A DNA stretch of 64,000 nucleotides. Source: Victivallis lenta (GTDB lineage Bacteria > Verrucomicrobiota > Lentisphaeria > Victivallales > Victivallaceae). The translations under genes were made by a program, and so were the position numbers. The stretch is from contig NZ_VUNS01000002.1 in the NCBI RefSeq assembly GCF_009695545.1, positions 310,001 to 374,000 of the forward strand, written 5' to 3'. The notes under the pieces were generated by a model. It searched no databases. It saw only the letters and a list, made by a program, of their open reading frames with translations, and was not told the DNA's origin. The first letter of the stretch is position 1. Every line of letters starts with the position of its first letter. Below are positions 15,396 to 23,540 of this stretch, piece by piece.

Positions 15396-17033
15396 TCAGG
15401 ATGCCTGCGTCCTCTTTCCGGCTCCGGCCGATTCGCGCAGAATCCGGCTGAGCAGAGCGAAATTCACCGGAACATTCAGCAGGAAAACCCGGTCGAGCAT
15501 CTGAAGTTCATTGCGCAATTCGTCGGGGAAACTGCTGCTGATGACCACGGCGGCCAAATCGCGCCGCCCCGAAACCCGGCGCAGCTCCCCGATGAGCTCG
15601 GACAGCTCGCAGTTCTTCAGCGTCGGCGACAGGATCAAACCGTCGAAACTCTCCTGCCCGGCCTGTTCGACCAGCTCCTCCGCCGTGCTGAAACTGCAGA
15701 CCTCGATGTTTCCGGCGCCCAGCAGCCGCCGCAGCAGAAGCGGCGCATCGGCGACTTCGGTGCCGTGCAGCACACGCAGCACTCTCCCCTGCCCGGGCTC
15801 CTCCGGCTCCTCCTTTGCGTGCGCGCCTCTCTTGACCGGAGCACGGCCGCTGCTGTGCACGCGGCGACTCTCGCCGCCGGTCGCCGCGCAGCTGTCGGAG
15901 AGCTCGAAGCGGAGCACGGCGCCGGCCTGCGCCGAGGATGAAACCCGCAGCACGCCGCCGAGCTTGGCGGCGAGATCCCGTGCGAACACCAGCCCGAGGA
16001 TCGGCACCGAAAGGGCATCGGCCGCGACGCCGTCCGCCCCGTCGCTCTCCTCGAAACGGCGGTACTGCTCCGCCAGCGGCTCCCGCAGCGGCGCATGCTT
16101 CGAATCGCGCACTTCGAAAATGATCTTGTTCTCTTCGTGCAGGCAGGAGACCACAAGCGTCTCTCCGGCGGCAGCGGCCCGGCCGACTGCCAGAATCATG
16201 ATGATCAGCAGCTGGTGCAGCAGCTCGCGGTCGAGCACGAGCCGCTCCGGCGCGCTCGCCGAAAAATGGTTGACCAGCATGACCTCGCGCTCCTGCAGCG
16301 AAATCTGGTTGAAGGCGACCAGTTCGCGCATGAATTCAGCCGTGTCGAATTCGACGACCTCGGCGCGTTCCCAGCGGTCGCGGTCCAGCTCCGCGATGTC
16401 GACCAGGCGGTCGATCTGGCGCGAGAGAGCGCCGACGCGGTGGCCGGTCTCTTCGAGCAGCCGGCCGATTTCGGCGCGATCCGGCTTCCCGCTTTCGAGT
16501 TCGAGCATCAGAATCCGGCTGAATCCCTTGATGGAGCCGAGCGGGATGCGCATTTCAGGCAGCATGCGCGCAATGATCTTGAGCTGGAGCAGACTGTACG
16601 ATTCGGCGCCCCGGCGCATGTCCGCTTCGCGCGACAGACTCAGCTTGAGCTTGCTGTTCAGATTCTGCTGCCGGTCGCGGAGCAGGTTCAAAGCCGTGTA
16701 CAGCGTCTGGATTTCGTCGTTCGCCTTGCGCTCCTCCGAAAGCCGGTCGGGGAACTCGCCGTTGGCCAGCTTGTCCGCAAATTCCGCCGCGATGCGCACC
16801 GGCAGCACGACCTGCCGGATCACCCGGATCAGGATCAGGACCGTGATGAAAAAGCCGAGCAGCACACCGCCCAGGCCGAGAATCGCCACCCAGTCGCCGA
16901 GATTCGTATCGACCCGGGAGCGGTAGATATTGGTCAGCTCCGGCAATCCGAGAATCACGATCGGAATCGCGCAGACTCCGCACAGAAAGCCGAGCAGAAA
17001 AATACACGTCGAAATTTTTCGGACTATCTTCAT
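15396..17033 (-). CDS. Degenerate hybrid histidine kinase (no phospho-acceptor His or Asp)
   Basis: A 545-residue membrane protein. Two transmembrane helices (about 10-32 and 48-72) flank a very short periplasmic loop; a HAMP-like segment follows (73-125). The dimerisation helix has ML-PEMRIPLGS at residues 157-167 where active kinases have SHELRTPL, so proline 159 replaces the phosphorylated histidine. The ATPase-like domain (about 250-390) lacks an evident N-box asparagine and has DSKHAP in place of D-x-G-x-G. A receiver-like domain (430-540) has GLILSPTL where the phospho-aspartate is expected. It therefore looks like a pseudokinase scaffold or sensor. It lies 23 bp after a Ser/Thr kinase gene. 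Confidence 0.75.
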   Translation of the reverse strand: MKIVRKISTCIFLLGFLCGVCAIPIVILGLPELTNIYRSRVDTNLGDWVAILGLGGVLLGFFITVLILIRVIRQVVLPVRIAAEFADKLANGEFPDRLSEERKANDEIQTLYTALNLLRDRQQNLNSKLKLSLSREADMRRGAESYSLLQLKIIARMLPEMRIPLGSIKGFSRILMLELESGKPDRAEIGRLLEETGHRVGALSRQIDRLVDIAELDRDRWERAEVVEFDTAEFMRELVAFNQISLQEREVMLVNHFSASAPERLVLDRELLHQLLIIMILAVGRAAAAGETLVVSCLHEENKIIFEVRDSKHAPLREPLAEQYRRFEESDGADGVAADALSVPILGLVFARDLAAKLGGVLRVSSSAQAGAVLRFELSDSCAATGGESRRVHSSGRAPVKRGAHAKEEPEEPGQGRVLRVLHGTEVADAPLLLRRLLGAGNIEVCSFSTAEELVEQAGQESFDGLILSPTLKNCELSELIGELRRVSGRRDLAAVVISSSFPDELRNELQMLDRVFLLNVPVNFALLSRILRESAGAGKRTQAS

Positions 17034-17056
17034 CGCGCGTCAGACTCCTTCCGCCG

Positions 17057-18076
17057 TCATGAGTTGCCTTTGCCGAACCGTTTCAGCAGCCGGCTGAAAA
17101 GCGCTCTGGTTTCCGTTCCCTGCTCCGGCTCCGCCGCCTGCGGGTCCGCCTCGCGGCGCAGGACCCGGATGATCTCCGCGTACTCCGGCCGCTCTTCGGG
17201 CGAATAGGAGAGCATGCGGTCAACCAGGTCCGACAGCAGGAAGGAACAGCCGCCCGGCAGATTCGCCAGCGGCGGATAGGCCTTCTTGTGCCGCCGGTCC
17301 AGCAGGTCCTCCGGCTCCCCGACCGTGCCGAACGGCGTATTGCCGGAGAGCAGCTCGTAAATCGTCGCCCCGAGGCTGAAGATATCGCCGCGGTAATCCT
17401 CCGCGCCGAAAAACAGCCGCTCCGGGCTCACATAGGCGGGGCTTGCAAAGCCGCCCCGCACCGCGCTGAACCCTTTTTCTGCCGAAACGTCGGCAAGGTC
17501 GAAATCGCCGAGCTTCGCTTCGCCCTCCTTCGTCAGCAGGATATTGCCGGGCTTCACGTCGTGATGCGCCACGCCGCGGCTCCGGGCGTAGGCCAGTCCC
17601 TCGGCAACCGTGGCCAGCTGCGCCAGAAGCAGCGGCCGTTTCGGCAGTGTGCCGGCCTTCAGATGACGCTCGAGGCTGCCGCCGTCCATATACCGCATGG
17701 CCATGAACGCCTGGTCGTTCCAGACGCCGCAGTTGTAAACCGGGATGATGCCGGGATGGCTCAGCCGCGAAACGACCTTCGCCTCCTCAAGAAAATTGAC
17801 GACCTGCGCCCTGATGTCGTCGTTGGAGGGATTCAGAATCTTCACCGCGACGCGCCTGGCCAGCTGCGGATCGATCGCCCGGTAGACGCACGACATGCCG
17901 CCCTGCCCGCAGAGCGACTCGAGCAGATAACGCTCGAACCGCATCGGCACACGCAGCACCGTCCCGCACTCGGGGCAGGCGACCTTGCTGAACGGCTCAA
18001 GCCCGGTCATATCGAGCTTGGCCTTGCAGCCGCGGCAGAACACCTTGATCGGCTCTTCCCCTTCAGTTTGCGGCAT
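17057..18076 (-). CDS. Ser/Thr protein kinase with N-terminal zinc ribbon
   Basis: A 339-residue Hanks-type kinase without a membrane segment. Cysteines 14, 17, 34 and 37 form a C-x2-C/C-x2-C zinc ribbon. The kinase domain has the Gly-rich loop GQGGMSCV (57-64), the VAIK-type lysine at 79, catalytic loop HHDVKPGN (161-168), DFD (181-183) in place of DFG, and SPE in place of APE. It should be catalytically able; the HRD arginine is replaced by His, so activation-loop control may differ. ATG 18076 follows GGAGGAGT at 6 bp and overlaps the end of the YycJ-like gene by 14 bp. The adjacent pseudokinase is a plausible partner. Confidence 0.88.
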   Translation of the reverse strand: MPQTEGEEPIKVFCRGCKAKLDMTGLEPFSKVACPECGTVLRVPMRFERYLLESLCGQGGMSCVYRAIDPQLARRVAVKILNPSNDDIRAQVVNFLEEAKVVSRLSHPGIIPVYNCGVWNDQAFMAMRYMDGGSLERHLKAGTLPKRPLLLAQLATVAEGLAYARSRGVAHHDVKPGNILLTKEGEAKLGDFDLADVSAEKGFSAVRGGFASPAYVSPERLFFGAEDYRGDIFSLGATIYELLSGNTPFGTVGEPEDLLDRRHKKAYPPLANLPGGCSFLLSDLVDRMLSYSPEERPEYAEIIRVLRREADPQAAEPEQGTETRALFSRLLKRFGKGNS

Positions 18077-18881
18077 ATCCGTACTCCTCCGCCACCATGT
18101 GGTCGAACAGGTCGACCGGACCGACCGGGCGCTCCTGCGAAAGCACCTCGAACCTCAGGTCGGTACGCCCGAGCTCGCGCAGCTTCGTCTCGAACAGATT
18201 CCGGACCAGCTCCGGGCAATTGCATTCGCTCGACAGATGGGCGAGCATCAGCACCGAAGTCCGCGGCGTCAGCAGCTCCTCGAGCGCCTTCAGCGCAACC
18301 ACGTTGTCGAGATGGCCGTGGCGGCCGAGAATGCGGCGTTTCAGGTAGATCTGCCGATCCGAATCGCGCAGCATCTTCGCGTCGTAGTTGCTCTCGAGGA
18401 TCAGCGCGCTGCAGTCGCAGAGCCGCTGCCGGGCCAGCGCGTTGACGTCCCCGAGGTCTGTGGCGATGCCGACCGTGCAGCCGCCGCGCCGGATCACGAA
18501 ACCGACCGGACAGACCGCATCGTGCTGCACCGCGAACGGAGAGATTTCGAAGCCGGCGATATGGAAATCCTGCCCCGGTTCGAACTCAAGCACGCGGTCG
18601 GGAAGCTTGCCCTTCCGTTTCAGGTAGGCCGCAGTCGGCCCCGCCGCGCAGAGCGGAATCGACAACTCGTTGCAGAAGACCCGGCACCCCTTCGAATGAT
18701 CGTCGTGCTCGTGGGTCAGGAGCGCGGCACGGATTCCGGAAGGGTCGATCCCGAGCTTTTCCATGCGGCAGCGGAGTTCCTTCCGCGAAAACCCCATGTC
18801 GACGATAACCGCTCCTTCCTCGCAGGAGAGAACGAGGGCATTGCCCCGGCTCCCGCTGCCGAGCACACTCAACTTGACCAT
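18063..18881 (-). CDS. MBL-fold hydrolase, YycJ/WalJ-like
   Basis: A 272-residue metallo-beta-lactamase-fold protein. The N-terminus LGSGSRGNALV, the metal site THEHDDHSKG and a later LESNYDAKML segment are hallmarks of the YycJ (WalJ) group, linked to DNA exonuclease activity and, in Firmicutes, encoded beside the WalRK two-component genes. Here it heads a minus-strand run with a Ser/Thr kinase and a degenerate histidine kinase. No strong ribosome site precedes ATG 18881. Confidence 0.85.
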   Translation of the reverse strand: MVKLSVLGSGSRGNALVLSCEEGAVIVDMGFSRKELRCRMEKLGIDPSGIRAALLTHEHDDHSKGCRVFCNELSIPLCAAGPTAAYLKRKGKLPDRVLEFEPGQDFHIAGFEISPFAVQHDAVCPVGFVIRRGGCTVGIATDLGDVNALARQRLCDCSALILESNYDAKMLRDSDRQIYLKRRILGRHGHLDNVVALKALEELLTPRTSVLMLAHLSSECNCPELVRNLFETKLRELGRTDLRFEVLSQERPVGPVDLFDHMVAEEYGYAAN

Positions 18882-18983
18882 GACTGAAATTTGTCCCGAT
18901 TTTCTGAAAAACCGCCGGATATCGGCGAATTTTGTTTTTTTAACGAAAAAATACTGTTTCCGGCTGGAAAAATACCATTTTCA

Positions 18984-19012
18984 AATTTAAATTCTATTCG
19001 GGCAAAAAGCAA
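18984..19012 (-). promoter_or_regulatory. Possible promoter for the YycJ-kinase-MFS run
   Basis: Minus-strand TTGCTT, 17 bp, TAAATT, within the unusually AT-rich divergent region between this run and rpoN. It would give a leader of about 95 nt. Confidence 0.4.
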
Positions 19013-19053
19013 ATGTTTTTCGCCTGAAAGCGCAAGTTTTTTCAACCATTGTT

Positions 19054-19059
19054 CATAAT
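19054..19059 (+). promoter_or_regulatory. rpoN: -10 element of rpoN (CATAAT)
   Basis: TTCATAATATA matches the CATAAT -10 seen elsewhere in the window, but no good -35 is found at 17 bp. The -10 ends 8 bp before the ATG, and no ribosome binding site fits between, so a leaderless transcript is possible. Confidence 0.35.
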
Positions 19060-19067
19060 ATACCGCC

Positions 19068-20480
19068 ATGTCCGGAAATCAGCAAACATTAAGTACAACT
19101 TTACGGCAGGAACAGCAGCTCTCGGCGCGTCAGCTCCAGAGCCTCGAACTGTTGAACCTGCCGCTGCTCGAACTCGAAGAACGGCTGATGCAGGCGATGG
19201 CGGCCAATCCGCTGCTGGAGGCGGAAAGCGCCGACGACCTGCCGGAACCCGAGCCCCCCGCCCCGGCCGAAGCCGAGGACGAGGCGAACTTCGATGCAGA
19301 AGCGGCCGAGGCCGACGAATGGCGCGACGACCTGCCGCTGCCCTCCGACAACTGCGCCCGGGACGACGACGCCGAACGCCGCGAATATCTGCTCAACTCG
19401 CTGACCGATGCGCCGACGCTGCAGGAACAACTGCTGCAGGAGCTGGCGCTTTCGGACGCACCCGCGAACCTGCGGCGGGTCGGCGCCGAGATCATCGGCG
19501 GCATCGACGACTCCGGCTATCTGCGCAGCACCGTGCCGGACATCGCAATGTCCACCGGCGAGCCGGTCGAAGTCGTCGAAAAAGCGCTCGAGCTCGTGCA
19601 GGGATTCGATCCGCCCGGCGTCGGCTGCCGTGACCTTCCCGAATGCCTGAAGCTCCAGCTCAGGCGCAAGAACGCGCTGACCCCGGTGCTTGAAGAGATT
19701 CTCGACCACCACCTCGAGGAGATCGCCCGGAATCATCTGCCGCAACTGGCCAGAACGCTCCGGATTTCGCTCGACGAACTTTACGGCTGTCTCGGGGAGC
19801 TGCGCAAACTCTCCCCTTTTCCGGGTTCGGCCCTCGCGCCGGAGCACTCCGAATTCGTGGCGCCCGAAGTCGAAATCGTGAAATCCGGCGACGGCTATGC
19901 GGTACACTCCTGCAAGGGCGCCGCGCCGCGCCTGTTCCTGGCGGAGCGCTATCTTAAAATGCTCGAAACGCCGGATCTCTCCGGCGAGGATCGCGCCTAT
20001 CTGCGCGAAAAGCTCCAGCAGGCCAGGGACCTCATGCGCGCGCTCGAACTGCGCCAGAGCACGATCGTCCGCATCGCGGAGGTCATCGCCCGGACGCAGC
20101 GCGATTTCCTCGCGGAAGGCGTCGAGGCGCTGCATCCGCTGACCATGCGGCAGGTCGGCGAGGAACTCGAACTGCACGAGACCACGATCAGCCGGGCGGT
20201 GGCCAATAAATATGTCCGTACGCCTCAGGGGATTTTCCCGCTGAAATTCTTTTTCAGCGCCGGCTTCACCTCCGAAGACGGCGCCGAGTTGTCGAACCGG
20301 GCGGTCATGGAGAAAATCCGCGAGCTGATCCAGAAGGAGCCCCCGGCCAAACCGCTCTCCGACGAACAGCTCGCGCAAATGCTGAAGGCCGGCGGCATCG
20401 CCGTTGCCCGGCGCACGGTCGCCAAATACCGCGAAGCGCTCGGAATTCCGTCGTCGAACCTGCGCCGGCAGCACATCTGA
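19068..20480 (+). CDS. rpoN: RNA polymerase sigma-54 factor
   Basis: A 470-residue sigma-54. Region I is Gln/Leu-rich (TLRQEQQLSARQLQSLELLNLPL), region II is an acidic Pro/Glu/Asp stretch (about 50-105), followed by the core-binding domain, a helix-turn-helix (MRQVGEELELHETTISRAV) and the RpoN box ARRTVAKYREAL near residue 447, which contacts the -24 element. It would direct transcription needing bEBP activators; none is encoded in this window. The start ATG lies just after a -10-like element. Confidence 0.96.
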   Translation: MSGNQQTLSTTLRQEQQLSARQLQSLELLNLPLLELEERLMQAMAANPLLEAESADDLPEPEPPAPAEAEDEANFDAEAAEADEWRDDLPLPSDNCARDDDAERREYLLNSLTDAPTLQEQLLQELALSDAPANLRRVGAEIIGGIDDSGYLRSTVPDIAMSTGEPVEVVEKALELVQGFDPPGVGCRDLPECLKLQLRRKNALTPVLEEILDHHLEEIARNHLPQLARTLRISLDELYGCLGELRKLSPFPGSALAPEHSEFVAPEVEIVKSGDGYAVHSCKGAAPRLFLAERYLKMLETPDLSGEDRAYLREKLQQARDLMRALELRQSTIVRIAEVIARTQRDFLAEGVEALHPLTMRQVGEELELHETTISRAVANKYVRTPQGIFPLKFFFSAGFTSEDGAELSNRAVMEKIRELIQKEPPAKPLSDEQLAQMLKAGGIAVARRTVAKYREALGIPSSNLRRQHI

Positions 20481-20518
20481 CCCCCGTCCCGGCCAACATG
20501 AAAGGAGCATGCTGCCTG

Positions 20519-21259
20519 ATGAAAGAAAACAAATACGACGACGAGACGTTTTTCGGCAAATACAGCCGGATGGCCCGGTCGACCGAAGGACTGCGCGGAG
20601 CCGGGGAGTGGCATGAATTGCGCAAACTCCTTCCTGACTTCCGCGGCAAGCGCATCCTCGACCTTGGTTGCGGCTTCGGCTGGCACTGCCAATACGCAAT
20701 CGAGCACGGTGCAACATCAGCGGTCGGCATCGACATTTCGCAAAAAATGCTGGATGAAGCCCGGCGGAAGTTCCCATCGCCGGCCATCCGTTTCCTCCGC
20801 ATGCCGATCGAAGATTACGACTACCCGCCGGAACAGTTTGACGCGGTGCTGAGTTCCCTTGCATTCCACTACATCGAATCGTTCGACGACATCTGCCGCA
20901 AGGTCGCCCGGACTCTCTTGCCGGGCGGCAGTTTCGTCTTCTCGGCAGAGCACCCCGTCTTTACGGCCGAGGGCAGCCAGCAGTGGATTCGCGGCGATGC
21001 GGGTGAACCGCTCCACTGGCCGGTTGACAACTACTATATCGAAGGGAAACGCAGTGCCGTCTTCCTCGGCGAGCCGGTCGCCAAATATCACCGGACGCTG
21101 ACCGCCTACGTGAACGGCCTGCTGGCGGCCGGCTTTGAAATCACAGGGCTGGTCGAACCGCAGCCCGAAGCGGCGCTGCTCGACACCGTGCCGGGCATGC
21201 GCGACGAACTGCGCCGCCCGATGATGCTGATCCTCTCGGCCGTCAGGAAGCAGGCCTGA
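20519..21259 (+). CDS. Class I SAM-dependent methyltransferase
   Basis: A 246-residue methyltransferase with motif I ILDLGCGFGWH near residue 46, an acidic motif II end (AVGIDIS), and the post-motif FDAVLSSLAFHYI. A UbiE/biotin-synthesis-type small-molecule methyltransferase is the closest look-alike, but the substrate is unknown. ATG 20519 is chosen because AAAGGAG lies 11 bp ahead, while the in-frame ATG at 20498 has no site. It follows rpoN by 38 bp. Confidence 0.82.
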   Translation: MKENKYDDETFFGKYSRMARSTEGLRGAGEWHELRKLLPDFRGKRILDLGCGFGWHCQYAIEHGATSAVGIDISQKMLDEARRKFPSPAIRFLRMPIEDYDYPPEQFDAVLSSLAFHYIESFDDICRKVARTLLPGGSFVFSAEHPVFTAEGSQQWIRGDAGEPLHWPVDNYYIEGKRSAVFLGEPVAKYHRTLTAYVNGLLAAGFEITGLVEPQPEAALLDTVPGMRDELRRPMMLILSAVRKQA

Positions 21260-21456
21260 CCGCCGGCTTCTGCATGATGAATCCCGCCAGACAGGAACAG
21301 ACGCCCCTTCCGACATCGGGAACGAAGTAATTCAGGCGGATTCCGGTTTCGCGTTCTGGTGAACCGCTGTGCGGGAACTGCCGATCCGGAGATTCCGCCG
21401 CCATTCGCGTCTCTCCCCCCCGATCCGGATTCACGCAGCCTCCGGGCAGATACGCC

Positions 21457-21497
21457 GCGGGACCCGAAGGGGGACGAATGCCCCCTCCGAGTCCCGC
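21457..21497 (-). terminator. Strong hairpin after the flavin-FeS operon
   Basis: GCGGGAC pairs with GTCCCGC, with a nearly continuous inner stem of about ten pairs (GGGGG against CCCCC). It lies 16 bp past the stop codon at 21513 on the minus strand. There is no T-run after it, so it may be a stabilising or Rho-assisted end. Confidence 0.4.
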
Positions 21498-21512
21498 AGA
21501 ACAGTCAAAAAC

Positions 21513-23540
21513 TTACTTCTTGATGCGCCAGTCGAGGGCGCCGACCGGACAGGCGTTGATGCATTCGCCGCATTCAGCGCAGCTGTCGGGGAAGCCCTTG
21601 TCGAAGGCGGTTCCGACGCAGGTGAAGAATCCGCGCTTCTTGGGCGACAGGAGAGTCCGGTTGACGACCTCCTTGCAGACCTTCACGCAGACGCCGCATT
21701 TGATGCATTTGCCGCGGTCCTGAATGATGGACGGGTGGCGGATGTCATAGCTGACCGGCAGACGCTTGCCCTTGATCGCGTCGGCCTTGCAGCCGTAGGT
21801 ATCGCCATGCTCGCGGAGTTTGCAGTCCTTCTTATCGGTGCAGCTGCATTCGATGCAGCGCTGCCCTTCGTGCATGATCTGCTCCTTCGTCATGGTCGCC
21901 GCGACCTCCTTGAAGGAGTTCTTGCGCAGCTCGAGGCTGATGAGCTTCTGCTGCTCGCGCGGGTCTTCGGAGACGTCGTCGCGCAGGAAAACGAGGTCCT
22001 CCTTCGCGAGATTCTGCCACTTGCCGCGGCTGACGTAGACGGTATGCTCCACAGGAAGCTCCCTGCCGAGCAGCTCATTCGCAATTTCGAGCGCGGCCTG
22101 GCGGCCCGAGGCGACGCCTTCGACCACGGTTGCCGCACCGGAGAGACAGTCGCCGGCGGCATAAAGCCTGTCGCCGAAGCAGCAGCTGTTCTCCTTGACG
22201 TCGACGTTGCGGAAACGGTTGGTCGGGATGCCGTCCGGAACGACGGTCCCCTGCCCGATCGCCGCGATGATGGTGTCGGCTTCGGTCTCGAATTCGCTGC
22301 CCGGAATTTCAACCGGCTTGCGGCGCCCGGAGGCGTCGGGTTCGCCGAGCTCCATGCGGCGGCAGGTCATGACCAGCCGGCCGTTCCGCTTTTCGACCTT
22401 GACCGGGGCGACGAGGAAATGGAAATTCACACCCTCTTCACGCGCCTCGTGAATCTCGATCTTCTCAGCCGGCATTTCGGCCTCGGTACGGCGGTAGAAG
22501 CAGTTCACGTCGGGGCTGCCGAGGCGAACGCTCGTGCGCACGCAGTCCATGGCGGTATTGCCGCCGCCGACCACGATGACCTTGCCCGGGTTCGGCGCCG
22601 AGTTGCCGTTGGAGGCGACTTCGTACAGGAACTCGATGCCCTGCTTCGCCAGCTCCTCGCCCTCGCAGCGGAGACCGGAAGCTTTCCAGCAGCCGACCGC
22701 GACGACGACCGCGTCAAACTTGCTCTTCAGCTCGTCGAGCGAAAGGTTTTCGCCGAGTTTTCTGCCGAATTCGAACTTGACGCCCATCTTCGGAAAGTGC
22801 GCGAGCTCGCGGTCGAGCGTCGCCTTCGGCAGACGGTATTCGGGAATGCCGTAACGCAGCATGCCGCCGGCCTTCGGCTGGGCTTCGAAAATCGTCGATT
22901 CGATCCCCTCGAGACGCAGATAGTACGCGGCGGAAAGTCCGCCCGGCCCCGCGCCGACGATCGCGACCTTCTTCCCGGTGAGCTCCGGAAGCTCTTCCAT
23001 GTACTCATCGTAATAAAGGTCGGCCGCAAGGCGCTTGAAATCGTTGATCGCGACCGGCTCGCCGTAGACATTGCGGCGGCAGTCCTTTTCGCAGAAACGC
23101 GGGCAGACGCGGCCGATCGACATCGGCAGCGGAATCCGCTTCTTGATGATCTGCAGACTGTGCAGGAATTCACCCTTGCGGCCGGCGCGGACATACTCTT
23201 CGACATTCGCATGGGCCGGACAGGCCATCGTGCACGGCGCCTCGCAGTCACCGGTGTGCTCGGAGAGCAGGAGCGACAGCGCGGTCTTGCGCATATCCAG
23301 CACTTCGGGACTCGACGCCTCGATCTCCTGCCCCGGAGCGGGCACCGCGGCGCAGCTCGGCATATACCGGCCGGTCTTCCTGTCACGGACCACGCAGACG
23401 AAGCAGCTGGTGGTTTTGGAGATACGGCTTTCGCGGCAGAGCGTCGGAATCTTAATTCCGTTCGCGGTCGCAACTTCAAGGATGGTCTGGCCGGGTTCCG
23501 CCGTAACCGTCCGGCCGTCCAGAATAAATTCGATGCTCAT
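21513..23540 (-). CDS. Multi-FeS NAD(P)H:acceptor flavoprotein (NfnB/GltD-type, StnC-like)
   Basis: A 675-residue flavoprotein. Residues 1-75 are a [2Fe-2S] domain with C35, C46, C49, C63. Next is a GltD/NfnB-type N-terminal [4Fe-4S] region (HTGDCEAPCTMAC and CPRFCEKDC), an FAD site VAIVGAGPGGLSAAYYL and an NAD(P)H site VIVVGGGNTAMD. The C-terminus carries two [4Fe-4S] ferredoxin motifs (CIKCGVCVKVC, CAECGECINAC). No H-cluster cysteines are present, so it is not a hydrogenase. Start ATG 23540 overlaps the NuoF-like stop in ATGA. With its two partners it matches the subunit set of Sporomusa-type electron-bifurcating transhydrogenase (Stn). Confidence 0.8.
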   Translation of the reverse strand: MSIEFILDGRTVTAEPGQTILEVATANGIKIPTLCRESRISKTTSCFVCVVRDRKTGRYMPSCAAVPAPGQEIEASSPEVLDMRKTALSLLLSEHTGDCEAPCTMACPAHANVEEYVRAGRKGEFLHSLQIIKKRIPLPMSIGRVCPRFCEKDCRRNVYGEPVAINDFKRLAADLYYDEYMEELPELTGKKVAIVGAGPGGLSAAYYLRLEGIESTIFEAQPKAGGMLRYGIPEYRLPKATLDRELAHFPKMGVKFEFGRKLGENLSLDELKSKFDAVVVAVGCWKASGLRCEGEELAKQGIEFLYEVASNGNSAPNPGKVIVVGGGNTAMDCVRTSVRLGSPDVNCFYRRTEAEMPAEKIEIHEAREEGVNFHFLVAPVKVEKRNGRLVMTCRRMELGEPDASGRRKPVEIPGSEFETEADTIIAAIGQGTVVPDGIPTNRFRNVDVKENSCCFGDRLYAAGDCLSGAATVVEGVASGRQAALEIANELLGRELPVEHTVYVSRGKWQNLAKEDLVFLRDDVSEDPREQQKLISLELRKNSFKEVAATMTKEQIMHEGQRCIECSCTDKKDCKLREHGDTYGCKADAIKGKRLPVSYDIRHPSIIQDRGKCIKCGVCVKVCKEVVNRTLLSPKKRGFFTCVGTAFDKGFPDSCAECGECINACPVGALDWRIKK

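Noticed and set aside
21243-21434. 63-aa minus-strand frame between the methyltransferase and the FeS operon
   Set aside because: No ribosome site and it overlaps the end of the methyltransferase; no recognisable features.
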